Origin: a virus
Strand: one strand, 5' to 3'
Length of the DNA: 52,118 bases
Virus record (IMG/VR): IMGVR_UViG_3300019360_000014
Coordinates: 1-52,118 of that record
Below the pieces are notes generated by a model. The model made no database searches, had not been told where the DNA came from, and saw only the letters and a list, made by a program, of their open reading frames with translations. Positions 45,297 to 52,118 of this stretch are shown piece after piece (positions within the stretch are counted from its first letter, which is position 1; every line of letters starts with the position of its first letter). The translations under genes were made by a program, and so were the position numbers.

Positions 45297-45338
45297 TCAT
45301 AGTTCCTCATCGCCAGCGCACTTTGAACACAAGCTCAT
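45297..45338 (-). pseudogene. 13-codon remnant of a CPKCAGD-type gene
   Basis: A perfect AAGGAGAGGAA precedes ATG 45338, but the frame (MSLCSKCAGDEEL) stops after 13 codons. The first ~40 bp matches the start of the intact 46507-46815 gene (MILCPKCAGD...). It is therefore a truncated duplicate, or a leader peptide for the next gene. Confidence 0.6.
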
Positions 45339-45356
45339 TTCCTCTCCTTGAAAGAA

Positions 45357-46196
45357 TCAAAATAACGTCGGATGCAGCCTCGCCTTCGTCGCAGGCGAGA
45401 GCCACAGACATTCGGTACGATCCCTCGCGCCGTCTGCATGAGTTGCGCGTTCGACTCTCTCCCAGTCACTAAATAACTCGTCATAAAGCGGACAAGCGTA
45501 CCCGCTCAAAACAACCATCCCTTTTACGCTCCGGAGGAGCGCCGCAAGCTGGCAATGCTCGTCGTCGCTCATTTCAAAGCGATACAAGTGAACGCGCTTG
45601 CCATGCCCCTTTCGCGTGCTGTGCGGGTATGGCGGATCGCAGTAAAAGAGCGTGTCCGGTGTATCGTGCTTCCTGATCAAATCCGCCGCGGGCCGATTCT
45701 CTATCACAACACCGCTGAGGCGCGCCGTCATCGCCGCTATAGCGTCAGGATAGTTTGCCCAATCGCTTGCGGGAATCTTGCTCCTGGTCAAGTTGTCTCG
45801 GAATCCACATCTGCCGTAAATTAGCGAATCTGCGCCATAGCCTGCCGACGCTTTCAGGAGCGTCCTGCGCGCCTGCTCGATCGGGTCGCTTGCTAGCAGG
45901 TAGGCGGCCTCGTATTCACTCCGGGCGTAAGGAGTAAGCCGGACGAGGCGCTCCAGTTCCCTCGCCTGCGCCGGGTCACGCAGAACGCGGAAGAGGTTCA
46001 CGATTTCGCCATCGAGGTCGCCGATCATCTCGCCGGCGACGCGCGGCTTGCGCATCAGGACGGATGCGGCGCCACAATACGGTTCAACGTATTTCTGATG
46101 TGATGGAAAGAAAGAAATAATCCAGTCAGATATTCTGAATTTTCCACCATGAAACCTGAGAACAGCTCTGGCAGGAGCTTTTACTGCCATCATCAA
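45357..46196 (-). CDS. dam: D12-class N6-adenine DNA methyltransferase (Dam-like)
   Basis: FHGGK (residues 15-19) and YVEPYCGAASVL (36-47) form the SAM site, DLDGEIVNLFRVL (60-72) follows, and DPPY (187-190) is the catalytic motif, then STRKGHG. Full length (279 aa). It methylates adenine in a short target, probably GATC-like, and protects phage DNA from restriction (family knowledge). Overlaps the upstream gene by 4 nt. A partial copy of its C-terminal region lies at 46820. Confidence 0.88.
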   Translation of the reverse strand: MMMAVKAPARAVLRFHGGKFRISDWIISFFPSHQKYVEPYCGAASVLMRKPRVAGEMIGDLDGEIVNLFRVLRDPAQARELERLVRLTPYARSEYEAAYLLASDPIEQARRTLLKASAGYGADSLIYGRCGFRDNLTRSKIPASDWANYPDAIAAMTARLSGVVIENRPAADLIRKHDTPDTLFYCDPPYPHSTRKGHGKRVHLYRFEMSDDEHCQLAALLRSVKGMVVLSGYACPLYDELFSDWERVERATHADGARDRTECLWLSPATKARLHPTLF

Positions 46197-46504
46197 TCCA
46201 CTCTTTCCTTCTTCTCTGCCGCGCCCTCCGCTCGCAGCGCCTCGTCTAGCAATGCTTGGCCTTTTTCCGTGATTTCAATCTCGCACCAAGGATACGAACC
46301 GCCAACGGACTTGATGTAGCCATGTCGGCCTATCTTGTCCATTGTGGCAGCAATAGTTTGATTGGCCGTCGCTTCAAACACGGAAAAGCATTTGGTTTCA
46401 GCGAGAATGGTCAGCACGGCGCGTAGATTGCTTTGTTGCTTGAGCGGTAACTCGTCAATTCCGACTGTAAATGAACAGATATGAACGGTTCGTTTCGTTG
46501 CCAT
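46193..46504 (-). CDS. Winged-helix-like hypothetical protein (103 aa)
   Basis: LKQQSNLRAVLTILAETKCFSVFEATANQTIAATMDKIGRHGYIKS...WCEIEITEKGQALLDEAL follows a winged-helix layout, with the last segment typical of EITEKG. Overlaps dam by 4 nt. May regulate the methylase operon (inference). Confidence 0.5.
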   Translation of the reverse strand: MATKRTVHICSFTVGIDELPLKQQSNLRAVLTILAETKCFSVFEATANQTIAATMDKIGRHGYIKSVGGSYPWCEIEITEKGQALLDEALRAEGAAEKKERVD

Positions 46505-46506
46505 TG

Positions 46507-46815
46507 TTATCCCTCCAGGACGAAACTTGTTTCGCCCAAATTGTCTTGAATAACTTGTAGCACCGGTCTCTCCTTTACGCCCAGCAGCTCCGCTTCGAGA
46601 AACGCAATCCGTTCATTCGCCTTGTCCCGCTCACGCACTGCGGCCTCGGCACGGGATTCGGCTGCGATTGCGCGGCTTTCCCAGTATCCCAAGGGATCAT
46701 TGAGGGCCGCTTTTAGCTTGGCCTCAGCCTCAGCCTCGATTGCGCGGGCCTTGGTGATGGCCAACTTGGCCCGAAGCTTCGCGGTGTCGCCAGCGCACTT
46801 TGGACACAATATCAT
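46507..46815 (-). CDS. CxxC plus coiled-coil protein (102 aa)
   Basis: AAGGAGAGGAA before ATG 46815. MILCPKCAGDTAKLRAKLA, then a continuous coiled coil (ITKARAIEAEAEAKLKAAL, RAEAAVRERDKANERIAFLEAELLG). A 25-bp segment (46733-46757) is identical to 38019-38043. Probably a dimeric zinc-linked protein; role unknown. Confidence 0.6.
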   Translation of the reverse strand: MILCPKCAGDTAKLRAKLAITKARAIEAEAEAKLKAALNDPLGYWESRAIAAESRAEAAVRERDKANERIAFLEAELLGVKERPVLQVIQDNLGETSFVLEG

Positions 46816-46819
46816 TTCC

Positions 46820-46977
46820 TCTCCTTGTCGGCGTAAAGCGGGCAAGCATAGCCGCTCAGGACAACCATCCCTTTTACGCTCCGGAGGAGCGCCGCAATCT
46901 GGCAATGCCCATCGCCTCACGGTATTCTTTCACGCCCACGCAGCGCCCAAATTTCGCCCGATGCCACGCATTAGCCC
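46820..46977 (-). pseudogene. Relics of a C5 methylase and a D12 methylase joined out of frame
   Basis: One minus-strand frame reads AWHRAKFGRCVGVKEYREAMGI, resembling the C-terminal part of phage cytosine-C5 methylases. It then breaks. In another frame the sequence continues HCQIAALLRSVKGMVVLSG then YACPLYADKE, nearly the same as the Dam gene (QLAALLRSVKGMVVLSGYACPLYDE, 45485-45560). A C9 run (46975-46983) precedes it. No functional product expected. Confidence 0.65.
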
Positions 46978-47061
46978 CCCCCCTCCTCCGTAAACTCCAA
47001 TGGTGAAACCGCGCCGATGGCTACATTGGGGCGCAAATAGGACGATGTTTGACTCAAATTT

Positions 47062-47304
47062 TCAATTATTGATCGCAAGTAACTGCCGGCGCCTGTACTC
47101 CAGTGCCTCAATGAACTTCAGTTTGATTAAAACGGGCAACTCTCCCTGGTCATGCTGGGCGATCCATTCCGGACTCGCTCCGTTGAGTAACATTAACTCG
47201 CACCGCGCGGTATTCTCCGAGCCAAGCGCGCAGGTCAGTAGATACCAGAAACGATCAACTGGTATTAATTGTGCTCGCGCAATATCCTGGTTACTTAAAT
47301 TCAT
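47062..47304 (-). CDS. Hypothetical protein (80 aa)
   Basis: MNLSNQDIARAQLIPVDRFWYLLTCALGSENTARCELMLLNG, LIKLKFIEALEYRRRQ. Start overlaps the preceding small gene by 14 nt. Not recognised. Confidence 0.5.
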   Translation of the reverse strand: MNLSNQDIARAQLIPVDRFWYLLTCALGSENTARCELMLLNGASPEWIAQHDQGELPVLIKLKFIEALEYRRRQLLAINN

Positions 47305-47464
47305 TGTTCAGCACCCTCTCAATCACATCGACGGCTGATTTGAATCCCCAGCCGCCTAAGTCACGGTTATCTGCGTCGCACAATTGCAATCGGTCGGCGC
47401 GGCTGTGGAATCCGTTAGTGAATAACTCCATAGCGATCTGTTCAGCGAGTTCTCTGTTAGTCAT
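47291..47464 (-). CDS. Small hypothetical protein (57 aa)
   Basis: Excellent AAAGGAGA before ATG 47464. MTNRELAEQIAMELFTNGFHSRADRLQLCDADNRDLGGWG, then AVDVIERVLNN. Helical, mid-size. The ribosome site and overlap make it credible. Confidence 0.6.
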   Translation of the reverse strand: MTNRELAEQIAMELFTNGFHSRADRLQLCDADNRDLGGWGFKSAVDVIERVLNNEFK

Positions 47465-47526
47465 GATTTTCTCCTTTCTTTCCTTTGTGCGGGGAGGCGG
47501 TCAGGTTTGAAACGATTTGTTAAGAA

Positions 47527-48018
47527 TCAATCGCTGCTCTCTTCTTTCGGTTTCCGTTCGTTCCAAACTGTTAAGGCTTCTTCTTTTCGCTTATGCCTTG
47601 CCGTTCCGGGTCCGCACTCGCATCCAAAACAGACAATATGCCAACCCGAATAGCCTTCGTAGACGGTTGGCTCTTTGCCGCAAAACGGACAGGGTAAGGG
47701 ATCAACCTTCACCATATAGTCATAACTGATCTGCATGTGCCAGGTCGTGCTCGTCTTTGGTTTCCCTTCCGATATGGTGGCGGCAAGGCGCCGTAACTCA
47801 GTGGCTGGATCGGCTATTAAGCCAATTTCTTGCTTCAGATATGTCGCCTGCATCTGCGCCTCTATTAAGAGCGAATCCCACCCAACAGTGTTTTCCGTCG
47901 CCCAACGGACGGCGGTTTCCATCGCGTAGGCGATTCGCCTTAAGACTGGATCGTCTACGTCAATCGCTTCCTTCCTTAACTGGTTCAGGTGGCGCCGAAT
48001 GGTGGATTTTGATTTCAT
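47527..48018 (-). CDS. Protein with C-terminal Lar-like restriction-alleviation domain
   Basis: Residues 105-155 read LPCPFCGKEP, WHIVCFGCECG, then EALTVWNERK, the layout of Lar-family zinc proteins (CPFCG...W.V.C..C.....A...WN.R). Lar of prophage Rac lowers type I restriction by changing EcoKI activity. The N-terminal 90 residues form a separate helical domain (AIDVDDPVLRRIAYAMETAVRWATE). Good GGAG. Anti-restriction function is inferred from the domain. Confidence 0.7.
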   Translation of the reverse strand: MKSKSTIRRHLNQLRKEAIDVDDPVLRRIAYAMETAVRWATENTVGWDSLLIEAQMQATYLKQEIGLIADPATELRRLAATISEGKPKTSTTWHMQISYDYMVKVDPLPCPFCGKEPTVYEGYSGWHIVCFGCECGPGTARHKRKEEALTVWNERKPKEESSD

Positions 48019-48054
48019 TTCTGCCTCTCCCCGCGTTCGCCCAGTTACTCTAGG

Positions 48055-48285
48055 TCATGCCTCGATCGCTAGAATCTGATCCACAGATGCAACAATCGCG
48101 TCTAACATCCTCTTTGCGTCCTCGCCGATCTCGAGAATCTCCTTGGCGATGTCCGGATCAACCCGCCCGGCCAACGATTGGCACTTGGCTATGATCTCGC
48201 GACAAACATTCGGAGCATCGTAGATCGTTAAGCCGTCGTTGGCATTTTCCAAGTAGCAGTCTAATTTCTGCCTTTTGGCGCTCAT
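48055..48285 (-). CDS. Hypothetical helical protein (76 aa)
   Basis: AAAGGAGA before ATG 48285. MSAKRQKLDCYLENANDGLTIYDAPNVCREIIAKC, AKEILEIGEDAKRMLDAIVASVDQIL. It lies in a different frame inside the 3' end of the 48158-48751 frame, a 128-bp overlap. Confidence 0.55.
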   Translation of the reverse strand: MSAKRQKLDCYLENANDGLTIYDAPNVCREIIAKCQSLAGRVDPDIAKEILEIGEDAKRMLDAIVASVDQILAIEA

Positions 48286-48751
48286 AACTTTCTCCTTTCA
48301 GTGAATTCCATGCTTCCCCGTTGAGATATGCAATGGGGGGTCTGTAACGTTTACGGCAGCCCTGGCATTTGCCGTTTTTGACCAGCGTCCAACCGTGCAC
48401 GATGCGCTTTTTCTTGTTGGCGCCATTCACGGTTTTACTACCGCTGGACTGCCAGTAGAAGCCCTTCGGAGATAGGGGCTTCCCCGCCGCGCGATACCAC
48501 TGCAAAACCTTGAAATCGAATAACTTCTGCGATTTTGCCAACGTTGGCATTGGCAGCACTTTGCGAGGCGATTTGCCAACGTTGGCAAAAGGGTCGTAGC
48601 CCGTTAAATCCGAAGTCTCTTTTTTGTTGGCAAAGTTCGTTTTGCCAACGTTGGATTGTTCCTCGCTCACCTCCACGATCTCGGGCGAGGCCTCGAAGTC
48701 TTCCGCTCCGAGTAAGTATTCCCGCCGTGTTTCCTCGCCCGCATCGCTCAC
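48158..48751 (-). CDS. Hypothetical protein with Zn-like Cys pair (197 aa)
   Basis: GTG 48751 overlaps the upstream stop (GTGA). The N-half is acidic with two NVGK words, encoded by palindromes. Residues 78-150 (LFDFKVLQWYRAAGKPLSPKGFYW, HGWTLVKNGKCQGCRKRYRPPIAYLNGEAW) look like a DNA-binding or zinc domain. The last ~43 residues overlap another gene and may be run-on after loss of an original stop. Confidence 0.5.
   Translation of the reverse strand: MSDAGEETRREYLLGAEDFEASPEIVEVSEEQSNVGKTNFANKKETSDLTGYDPFANVGKSPRKVLPMPTLAKSQKLFDFKVLQWYRAAGKPLSPKGFYWQSSGSKTVNGANKKKRIVHGWTLVKNGKCQGCRKRYRPPIAYLNGEAWNSLKGESYERQKAEIRLLLGKCQRRLNDLRCSECLSRDHSQVPIVGRAG
48535..48655. repeat. Three TTTGCCAACGTTGGCAAA-type palindromes inside a gene
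   Basis: 48535-48549 (15 of the motif), 48572-48589 (full 18-bp perfect palindrome) and 48641-48655, plus a half-site at 48626-48634. The form, with central CG, resembles LacI/GalR-family operators. Confidence 0.75.
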
Positions 48752-49440
48752 CGTGGAGGCATCGGTTTTGGGCGCCTATCGTCTTCCCCGGCGCCTCCGC
48801 TTGGATCAACTTCCGCCGGCCATATCTGGCTTACATCCTCCGTGCGATTACCGTCTGACAGGATACGGTAGCTCCTCTCACTTGGGTAATCGACGCGAGC
48901 GGTCTGTCCTGTCGGCGCAACGTCTCCCTGCTCTGGCTTTGTTGATCTCTTGGAGGCGACGGAGAAGATAACGATCGCGCTGGCCAGCTCGAAGAAGGCG
49001 AGCATGGCGGCAATCAAACTCACACCATCATCGAAGACGCTTTCCAGCGCGCTTGCGTCTTTCGCGCTCAGTCCCAGTTGGCGCGCAACTGCTCTTGATC
49101 GAGTCCGGGCGGCTTGCGCCATGCCCGCCTCAAACTTTCTGATTTGCGCGTCGTTATATGCCCGGACGCCGATGGCGCGCGCCCCGTTGTGAACGAGATA
49201 GCCAGCATTGAGGGCAACGGCCAGCCCGAGCCAGATCTTCATGAGGGTTTCGCCGGGCACGTCCTTGGCGAACAAATACATTGAGACGAAGCCGGCCACG
49301 ATAGCGGAGGTGGCGACCCATGCGCCAAGTGTATGACCGTAGATAGCGACGCCCGCGTAAGAGATTCCACCGATCAACACCAGGTGGATGACAAGAAAGA
49401 TCAGCCAGTCAAAAATGCTACGCGAAGATGATTGATTCAT
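48748..49440 (-). CDS. Four-segment membrane protein (230 aa)
   Basis: ATG 49440 with GAGGGAGA upstream. Hydrophobic helices: LIFLVIHLVLIGGISYAGVAI, WVATSAIVAGFVSMYLFA, WLGLAVALNAGYLVH and SLIAAMLAFFELASAIVIF. Between helices 3 and 4 lies a basic cytosolic loop, and a soluble C-terminal tail follows. First gene of the minus-strand accessory operon. Could act in superinfection exclusion; no family recognised. Confidence 0.55.
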   Translation of the reverse strand: MNQSSSRSIFDWLIFLVIHLVLIGGISYAGVAIYGHTLGAWVATSAIVAGFVSMYLFAKDVPGETLMKIWLGLAVALNAGYLVHNGARAIGVRAYNDAQIRKFEAGMAQAARTRSRAVARQLGLSAKDASALESVFDDGVSLIAAMLAFFELASAIVIFSVASKRSTKPEQGDVAPTGQTARVDYPSERSYRILSDGNRTEDVSQIWPAEVDPSGGAGEDDRRPKPMPPR

Positions 49441-49848
49441 TTCTCCCTCTCTTGGGAGTCTGCGCGGGCGTGACAATCCATTGCGCGCGCAATAGACTCG
49501 CGCCGTCGCACAGCTCTGTTAAATGGATGTGCGGCAGCCTCGCGCGGAGTTTTCGGGCAACGCGCGGGGCATTATTTTGTTTGGAGATGGATTTTTAATC
49601 GCCTCCCCGTTGGCGCGGAAAGAGGGCGCGGTGATTTGTTGCGAGGGCAGAATACCACAGCCATCAATCAAATCAAGAAAGCACTGGCACAATACTGGCG
49701 CCGGCGCTGGCACAGCAGAGTGATTTTTCAGCTCGATCTGGCCGGTGAAATCAAAGAAAGGGTAGCGCTGCGGCTATAAATACTGTGCTTTCAGTGCCCG
49801 GCTACGGCGATTACAGCGGGCCCGACAGACGCTTCAGGGGCCGCGTTT
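49441..49848. other. 408-bp region between accessory operon and att site
   Basis: It should contain the promoter of the minus-strand operon. Overlapping frames of ~65 codons exist on both strands (49523-49723 +, 49519-49713 -) without ribosome sites or recognisable products. CACTGGCACAATACTGGCGC...GCTGGCACAG repeats the word TGGCAC, which also appears twice at 49943-49958; these could be arm-type integrase sites. Confidence 0.4.
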
Positions 49849-49891
49849 TTTGGGACCGAGAGGTCGTAGGTTCAAATCCTATCGCCCCGAC
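49849..49891 (+). tRNA. 3' half of a tRNA-Pro(UGG), probable attP core
   Basis: TTTGGGA (anticodon loop with UGG), CCGAG, AGGTC, GTAGG-TTCAAAT-CCTAT (T arm), CGCCCCG plus discriminator A. This aligns with bacterial tRNA-Pro(UGG) from anticodon loop to 3' end. The acceptor implies C at position 1, typical of tRNA-Pro. The 5' half is missing: sequence before the loop cannot pair with CCGAG. Next to the integrase this is the recombination core. Confidence 0.8.
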
Positions 49892-49899
49892 TTGGAAAT

Positions 49900-49934
49900 A
49901 AAAAGGTTGCGGGAATAAAACCGCAACCCTTTTT
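49900..49934. terminator. Bidirectional terminator between att site and integrase
   Basis: GGTTGCGG (49905-49912) and CCGCAACC (49921-49928), 8-nt loop, A-run before and T-run after. It would end the restored tRNA on the + strand and the integrase on the minus strand. Confidence 0.85.
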
Positions 49935-49960
49935 ATTTTCCTGGCACATGGACTGGCACA

Positions 49961-51262
49961 TCAATTTATTAACTCGGAAGCCGCCGGCGGCTCTTCAGCT
50001 TTTCGCTCCCGATCTTCGTGCAGCTTGTTCAATTTCTCCGCGATTTCCCGCGCGAGTCGCTTGTCCAGGTTCGTGTAAATCGCGTGAGTCTCACTGTTGC
50101 TGTGGCCAAGCGCGATCAGCGCAAGCCGCTCGTCAACGCCACCTTCTGCCAGATCGGTGGCGTGACGATGGCGCCAGTCATGGATGTGCAGGTCGGTGAC
50201 GCCGGCCAGCTCGCAGATCCGGCCCCAGGCTTTTTTGAAATCCTTGATCCCGCCAAAAATTTGGCTTGTCGGTTGCCTGTCAGATTTCTCCCAGAGTTTC
50301 AATAGCTCCTCTTTGAGTCGATCAGTTATCGCGATCAGCGGCGGGCGCTTCTTGTTCCGCGGGCCTTTGGGGATTTTGAGAAATCCCTCGGCCAAGTCCA
50401 CCTGGCTCCATGTAAGCGAGAGCAGCGCGGATTTCCGCAGCCCCGTATCCCGCAACGCGATCAGGATCGGGCGCAGATGCGAGCGGCGACCGCGCGCTAT
50501 CTCCCAGGCGGCCTTGTAGGGCTCGTCGAGGGTCAGGGCGACGGCTGAAATGTCGGCGTCCTTGATCCCCTTCCCCGCCTCGATCCGGGCCATCGCTTCA
50601 GCGCCGATCGCTTCGGCCAGCTCGTGGCCGCTGATCCCTTTCGCTTCAGCTTTGCGCCGGATCCAGGTTTCAAAATTCCAACACCATTCCAGGATTGCCG
50701 CCTCCTCTTCAAGCGAGGGGATTCGGTGACGGGATTCTTCCTCGGATTTTGGGATCAGCGTTTCGCCTTTGTTGAACGGGTTTTTCGCGAGCCACTCATG
50801 CCGGATCGCATAGAGCAGGACTTCACGGAGGAATTCAAGCTCGCGGTTGATCGTCGCCGGCTTGCGAGGCTCTTTCGTGACTTTGTGCCTGACGGCCTCG
50901 CGCTTCTCCTTGAACTCCTTAAGGTCGCCGTAGGTGATCGTTTTCAGCCTCTGCTTGCTGAAGTGCTCCTTTATCGGCTTTTCGTACCACTCCGGAATTT
51001 TCTTCGCTTTTTTGAATTCGGTCAGAAGTTCTTCAAAGGTAATCTTCTCCGGATCGTAGTCCGCCGGGCGGGCGCCGATCCGCTTTTTGAGATTCTCCAG
51101 CGCCGGCGCGTAATCGGCCACGGAGTGGAAGCGCCTGCGGCCTGTGCGGCGGCGGCCCGTGCGCTCGTCCCGATATACCAGGCGGACGTAAGGCTTGCCG
51201 TCGATCAACTCGGTGTAGGGCAAGGTGAGCAGGGAGTCTATGGAGTCTTTGGGTTTGGCCAT
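49961..51262 (-). CDS. int: Tyrosine-family integrase
   Basis: N-terminal SAM-like core-binding domain (~75-160, with ITFEELLTEFKK and TINRELEFLREVLLYAI). Catalytic residues: R276 (DTGLRKSALLSL), K in the following beta hairpin, H361-x-x-R364 (HDWRHRHATD), H387 (LGHS) and nucleophile Y396 (AIYTNLD). Residues ~201-255 (KAEAKGISGHELAEAIG...) are an insertion not usual in the fold. It recombines the tRNA-Pro core 70 bp downstream. No Shine-Dalgarno before ATG 51262. Confidence 0.92.
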   Translation of the reverse strand: MAKPKDSIDSLLTLPYTELIDGKPYVRLVYRDERTGRRRTGRRRFHSVADYAPALENLKKRIGARPADYDPEKITFEELLTEFKKAKKIPEWYEKPIKEHFSKQRLKTITYGDLKEFKEKREAVRHKVTKEPRKPATINRELEFLREVLLYAIRHEWLAKNPFNKGETLIPKSEEESRHRIPSLEEEAAILEWCWNFETWIRRKAEAKGISGHELAEAIGAEAMARIEAGKGIKDADISAVALTLDEPYKAAWEIARGRRSHLRPILIALRDTGLRKSALLSLTWSQVDLAEGFLKIPKGPRNKKRPPLIAITDRLKEELLKLWEKSDRQPTSQIFGGIKDFKKAWGRICELAGVTDLHIHDWRHRHATDLAEGGVDERLALIALGHSNSETHAIYTNLDKRLAREIAEKLNKLHEDRERKAEEPPAASELIN

Positions 51263-51271
51263 AGTTTTGAA

Positions 51272-51991
51272 TCAATTCCCACCGTGCTGCCAACATCGCC
51301 CATTCGAGCTGAGCGTCATCCGTGAGCATCGAGATCCTCGCTTTGTCGTGGCGCTACACTGAACCGAATATGATCTGCGGGACGAACTCGTAGTCGAACG
51401 TGACTTGTCGCGCCTGGCGGAAGCCGGGGCCGGCGGATAGGATAGCATTGCCGGTGTTGTCGGCGTTGCCGGCTGCGGATCGACGGCCAGGGATTCAGTG
51501 CGACCTCGCCAGTCCCACGGCGCCATTGGGCTTGATTGGCTCCACAGGCCAAGCTTGCGTATCCGAGCTTCCGCCTCCGCTGCGGCGTAGAGACGGCGCT
51601 CAATCTCCGGCACATCCGATTCATATCTGCGGAAGTACCAGGCCATTCCCGCCTTGATTTGCTCCAGTCCGGCGTCAGCGGATCCGACCGTCACGGTTCC
51701 GAGGATTCGGTCATAGCGGTCGGTTTTGCTCCATACCACCGCGACGTTTTTGCCGAAGACTAAATCCGAGAGCTTTTGTTTTGCGGCCTGGCCGAAGTCC
51801 TGGTTTGTCTCTGGCGCGTCAATCCCATTGAGCCGGATTTTGCGCTGCTCAAGTTGCGCGTCCAGTACCGTGATAGTATCGCCGTCCGCAACGGCCATCA
51901 CTGTGCCGGTGATCGTGTCAGCGGAAACGGCGAGAGTTGCGGAGAGAATGAATGCTGTGAACAGCAAGAGGCATATAGCAACGTATTTCAT
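51272..51991 (-). CDS. Secreted thermonuclease (SNase) with Cys-rich tail
   Basis: Signal peptide residues 1-24 (ending AVSA). SNase core with DGDTITV, IRLNGIDAPET and SKTDRYDRILGTV, carrying the Arg, Asp and Glu of the active site. After a Pro/Ser linker the C-terminus CSATTKRGSRCS...CWQH is a small Cys/His metal site. AGGA before ATG 51991. It may degrade DNA in the periplasm, perhaps that of competing phages (inference). Ends 10 bp from the integrase. Confidence 0.82.
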   Translation of the reverse strand: MKYVAICLLLFTAFILSATLAVSADTITGTVMAVADGDTITVLDAQLEQRKIRLNGIDAPETNQDFGQAAKQKLSDLVFGKNVAVVWSKTDRYDRILGTVTVGSADAGLEQIKAGMAWYFRRYESDVPEIERRLYAAAEAEARIRKLGLWSQSSPMAPWDWRGRTESLAVDPQPATPTTPAMLSYPPAPASARRDKSRSTTSSSRRSYSVQCSATTKRGSRCSRMTLSSNGRCWQHGGN

Positions 51992-52022
51992 TGGGTGAGT
52001 CCTTTTGGGGGCACGATATTGA

Positions 52023-52118
52023 TTATGGGCACGGGACCTTGACGCCGTTCTCGATACAGTTCTTTCGCGGCGTCGGTGTTGGCTCCGCTGATTGCGTGAC
52101 GATTGGCGCGGTCGGCGC
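52023..52118 (-). CDS. C-terminal end of an unidentified gene (partial)
   Basis: An open minus-strand frame enters from the right edge and ends at TAA 52023-52025. The 31 visible residues are Pro/Thr-rich, then CIENGVKVPCP. It is upstream of the nuclease on the same strand by 32 bp. Too little to identify. Confidence 0.45.
   Translation of the reverse strand, partial: APTAPIVTQSAEPTPTPRKNCIENGVKVPCP

Noticed and set aside
44783-45472. 229-codon + frame opposite accessory genes
   Set aside because: It is antisense to three minus-strand genes with motifs or ribosome sites, and its product is Arg/Ser/His-rich noise.
49519-49723. Overlapping ~65-codon frames on both strands before the att site
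   Set aside because: No ribosome site, no recognisable product and conflicting strands; described as a gene-free region instead.

Overview
The window reads as one almost complete temperate tailed-phage genome, most likely a siphovirus-type phage of a Gram-negative host. Evidence for the host type: a phage-borne outer-membrane beta-barrel with a signal peptide and terminal aromatic residue, Shine-Dalgarno starts, and a chromosomal-type tRNA-Pro fragment at the attachment site. The barrel and the GC-rich dispersed repeats remind me of Acidobacteriota (Blastocatellia), but this is an impression, not a measurement. Virus-like genes lie on both sides of the tRNA fragment next to the integrase, which suggests an attP in a free or circular phage genome rather than a prophage edge.

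Layout. (1) 1-2.7 kb, + strand: C-terminus of a replication primase/helicase, a dense cluster of AGGTCTCAT repeats, a MazG-like protein, a small DNA-binding regulator, and a strong terminator. (2) 2.7-4.4 kb: small membrane proteins (holin candidates) and the beta-barrel. (3) 4.4-10.2 kb: a structured non-coding stretch, then host-surface genes: a truncated tail-fibre copy, a secreted glycoside-hydrolase-like protein, a LamG protein with 18-residue repeats, and other tail accessory proteins. (4) 10.2-11.1 kb: a methyltransferase moron with its own promoter. (5) 11.1-37.6 kb: head and tail structural genes in canonical order: head morphogenesis protein fused to a metalloprotease, ParB-like protein, terminase small and large subunits, portal, scaffold, P22-type coat, connectors, tail terminator, tube, chaperone pair with a -1 frameshift, tape measure, DUF2460/DUF2163 distal tail proteins, NlpC/P60, host-specificity protein and fibres. 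A two-gene minus-strand island (DUF5131, SWIM) sits inside it. A bidirectional terminator ends the block. (6) 37.8-49.4 kb, minus strand: about 27 mostly small accessory genes, including a beta-solenoid repeat protein, a possible AcrVA2 relative, a STIV-B116-like protein, a D12 adenine methylase, methylase relics and a Lar-like anti-restriction protein. This looks like an early counter-defence region. (7) 49.8-52.1 kb: attP/tRNA-Pro fragment, tyrosine integrase, secreted thermonuclease and one truncated gene.

Regulation is the most unusual part. Seven + strand gaps carry AAATAAA, about 14 nt, then a TAYCCT-like hexamer. In four of them the start codon lies only 6-7 nt beyond the hexamer, which predicts leaderless mRNAs for structural genes. 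On the minus strand, five cassettes have a GCGGC-N6/7-GCCGC hairpin just before the ribosome binding site, and two near-identical sigma70 promoters carry the same dyad in their spacers. All functions are from reading motifs by eye; no database search was run.
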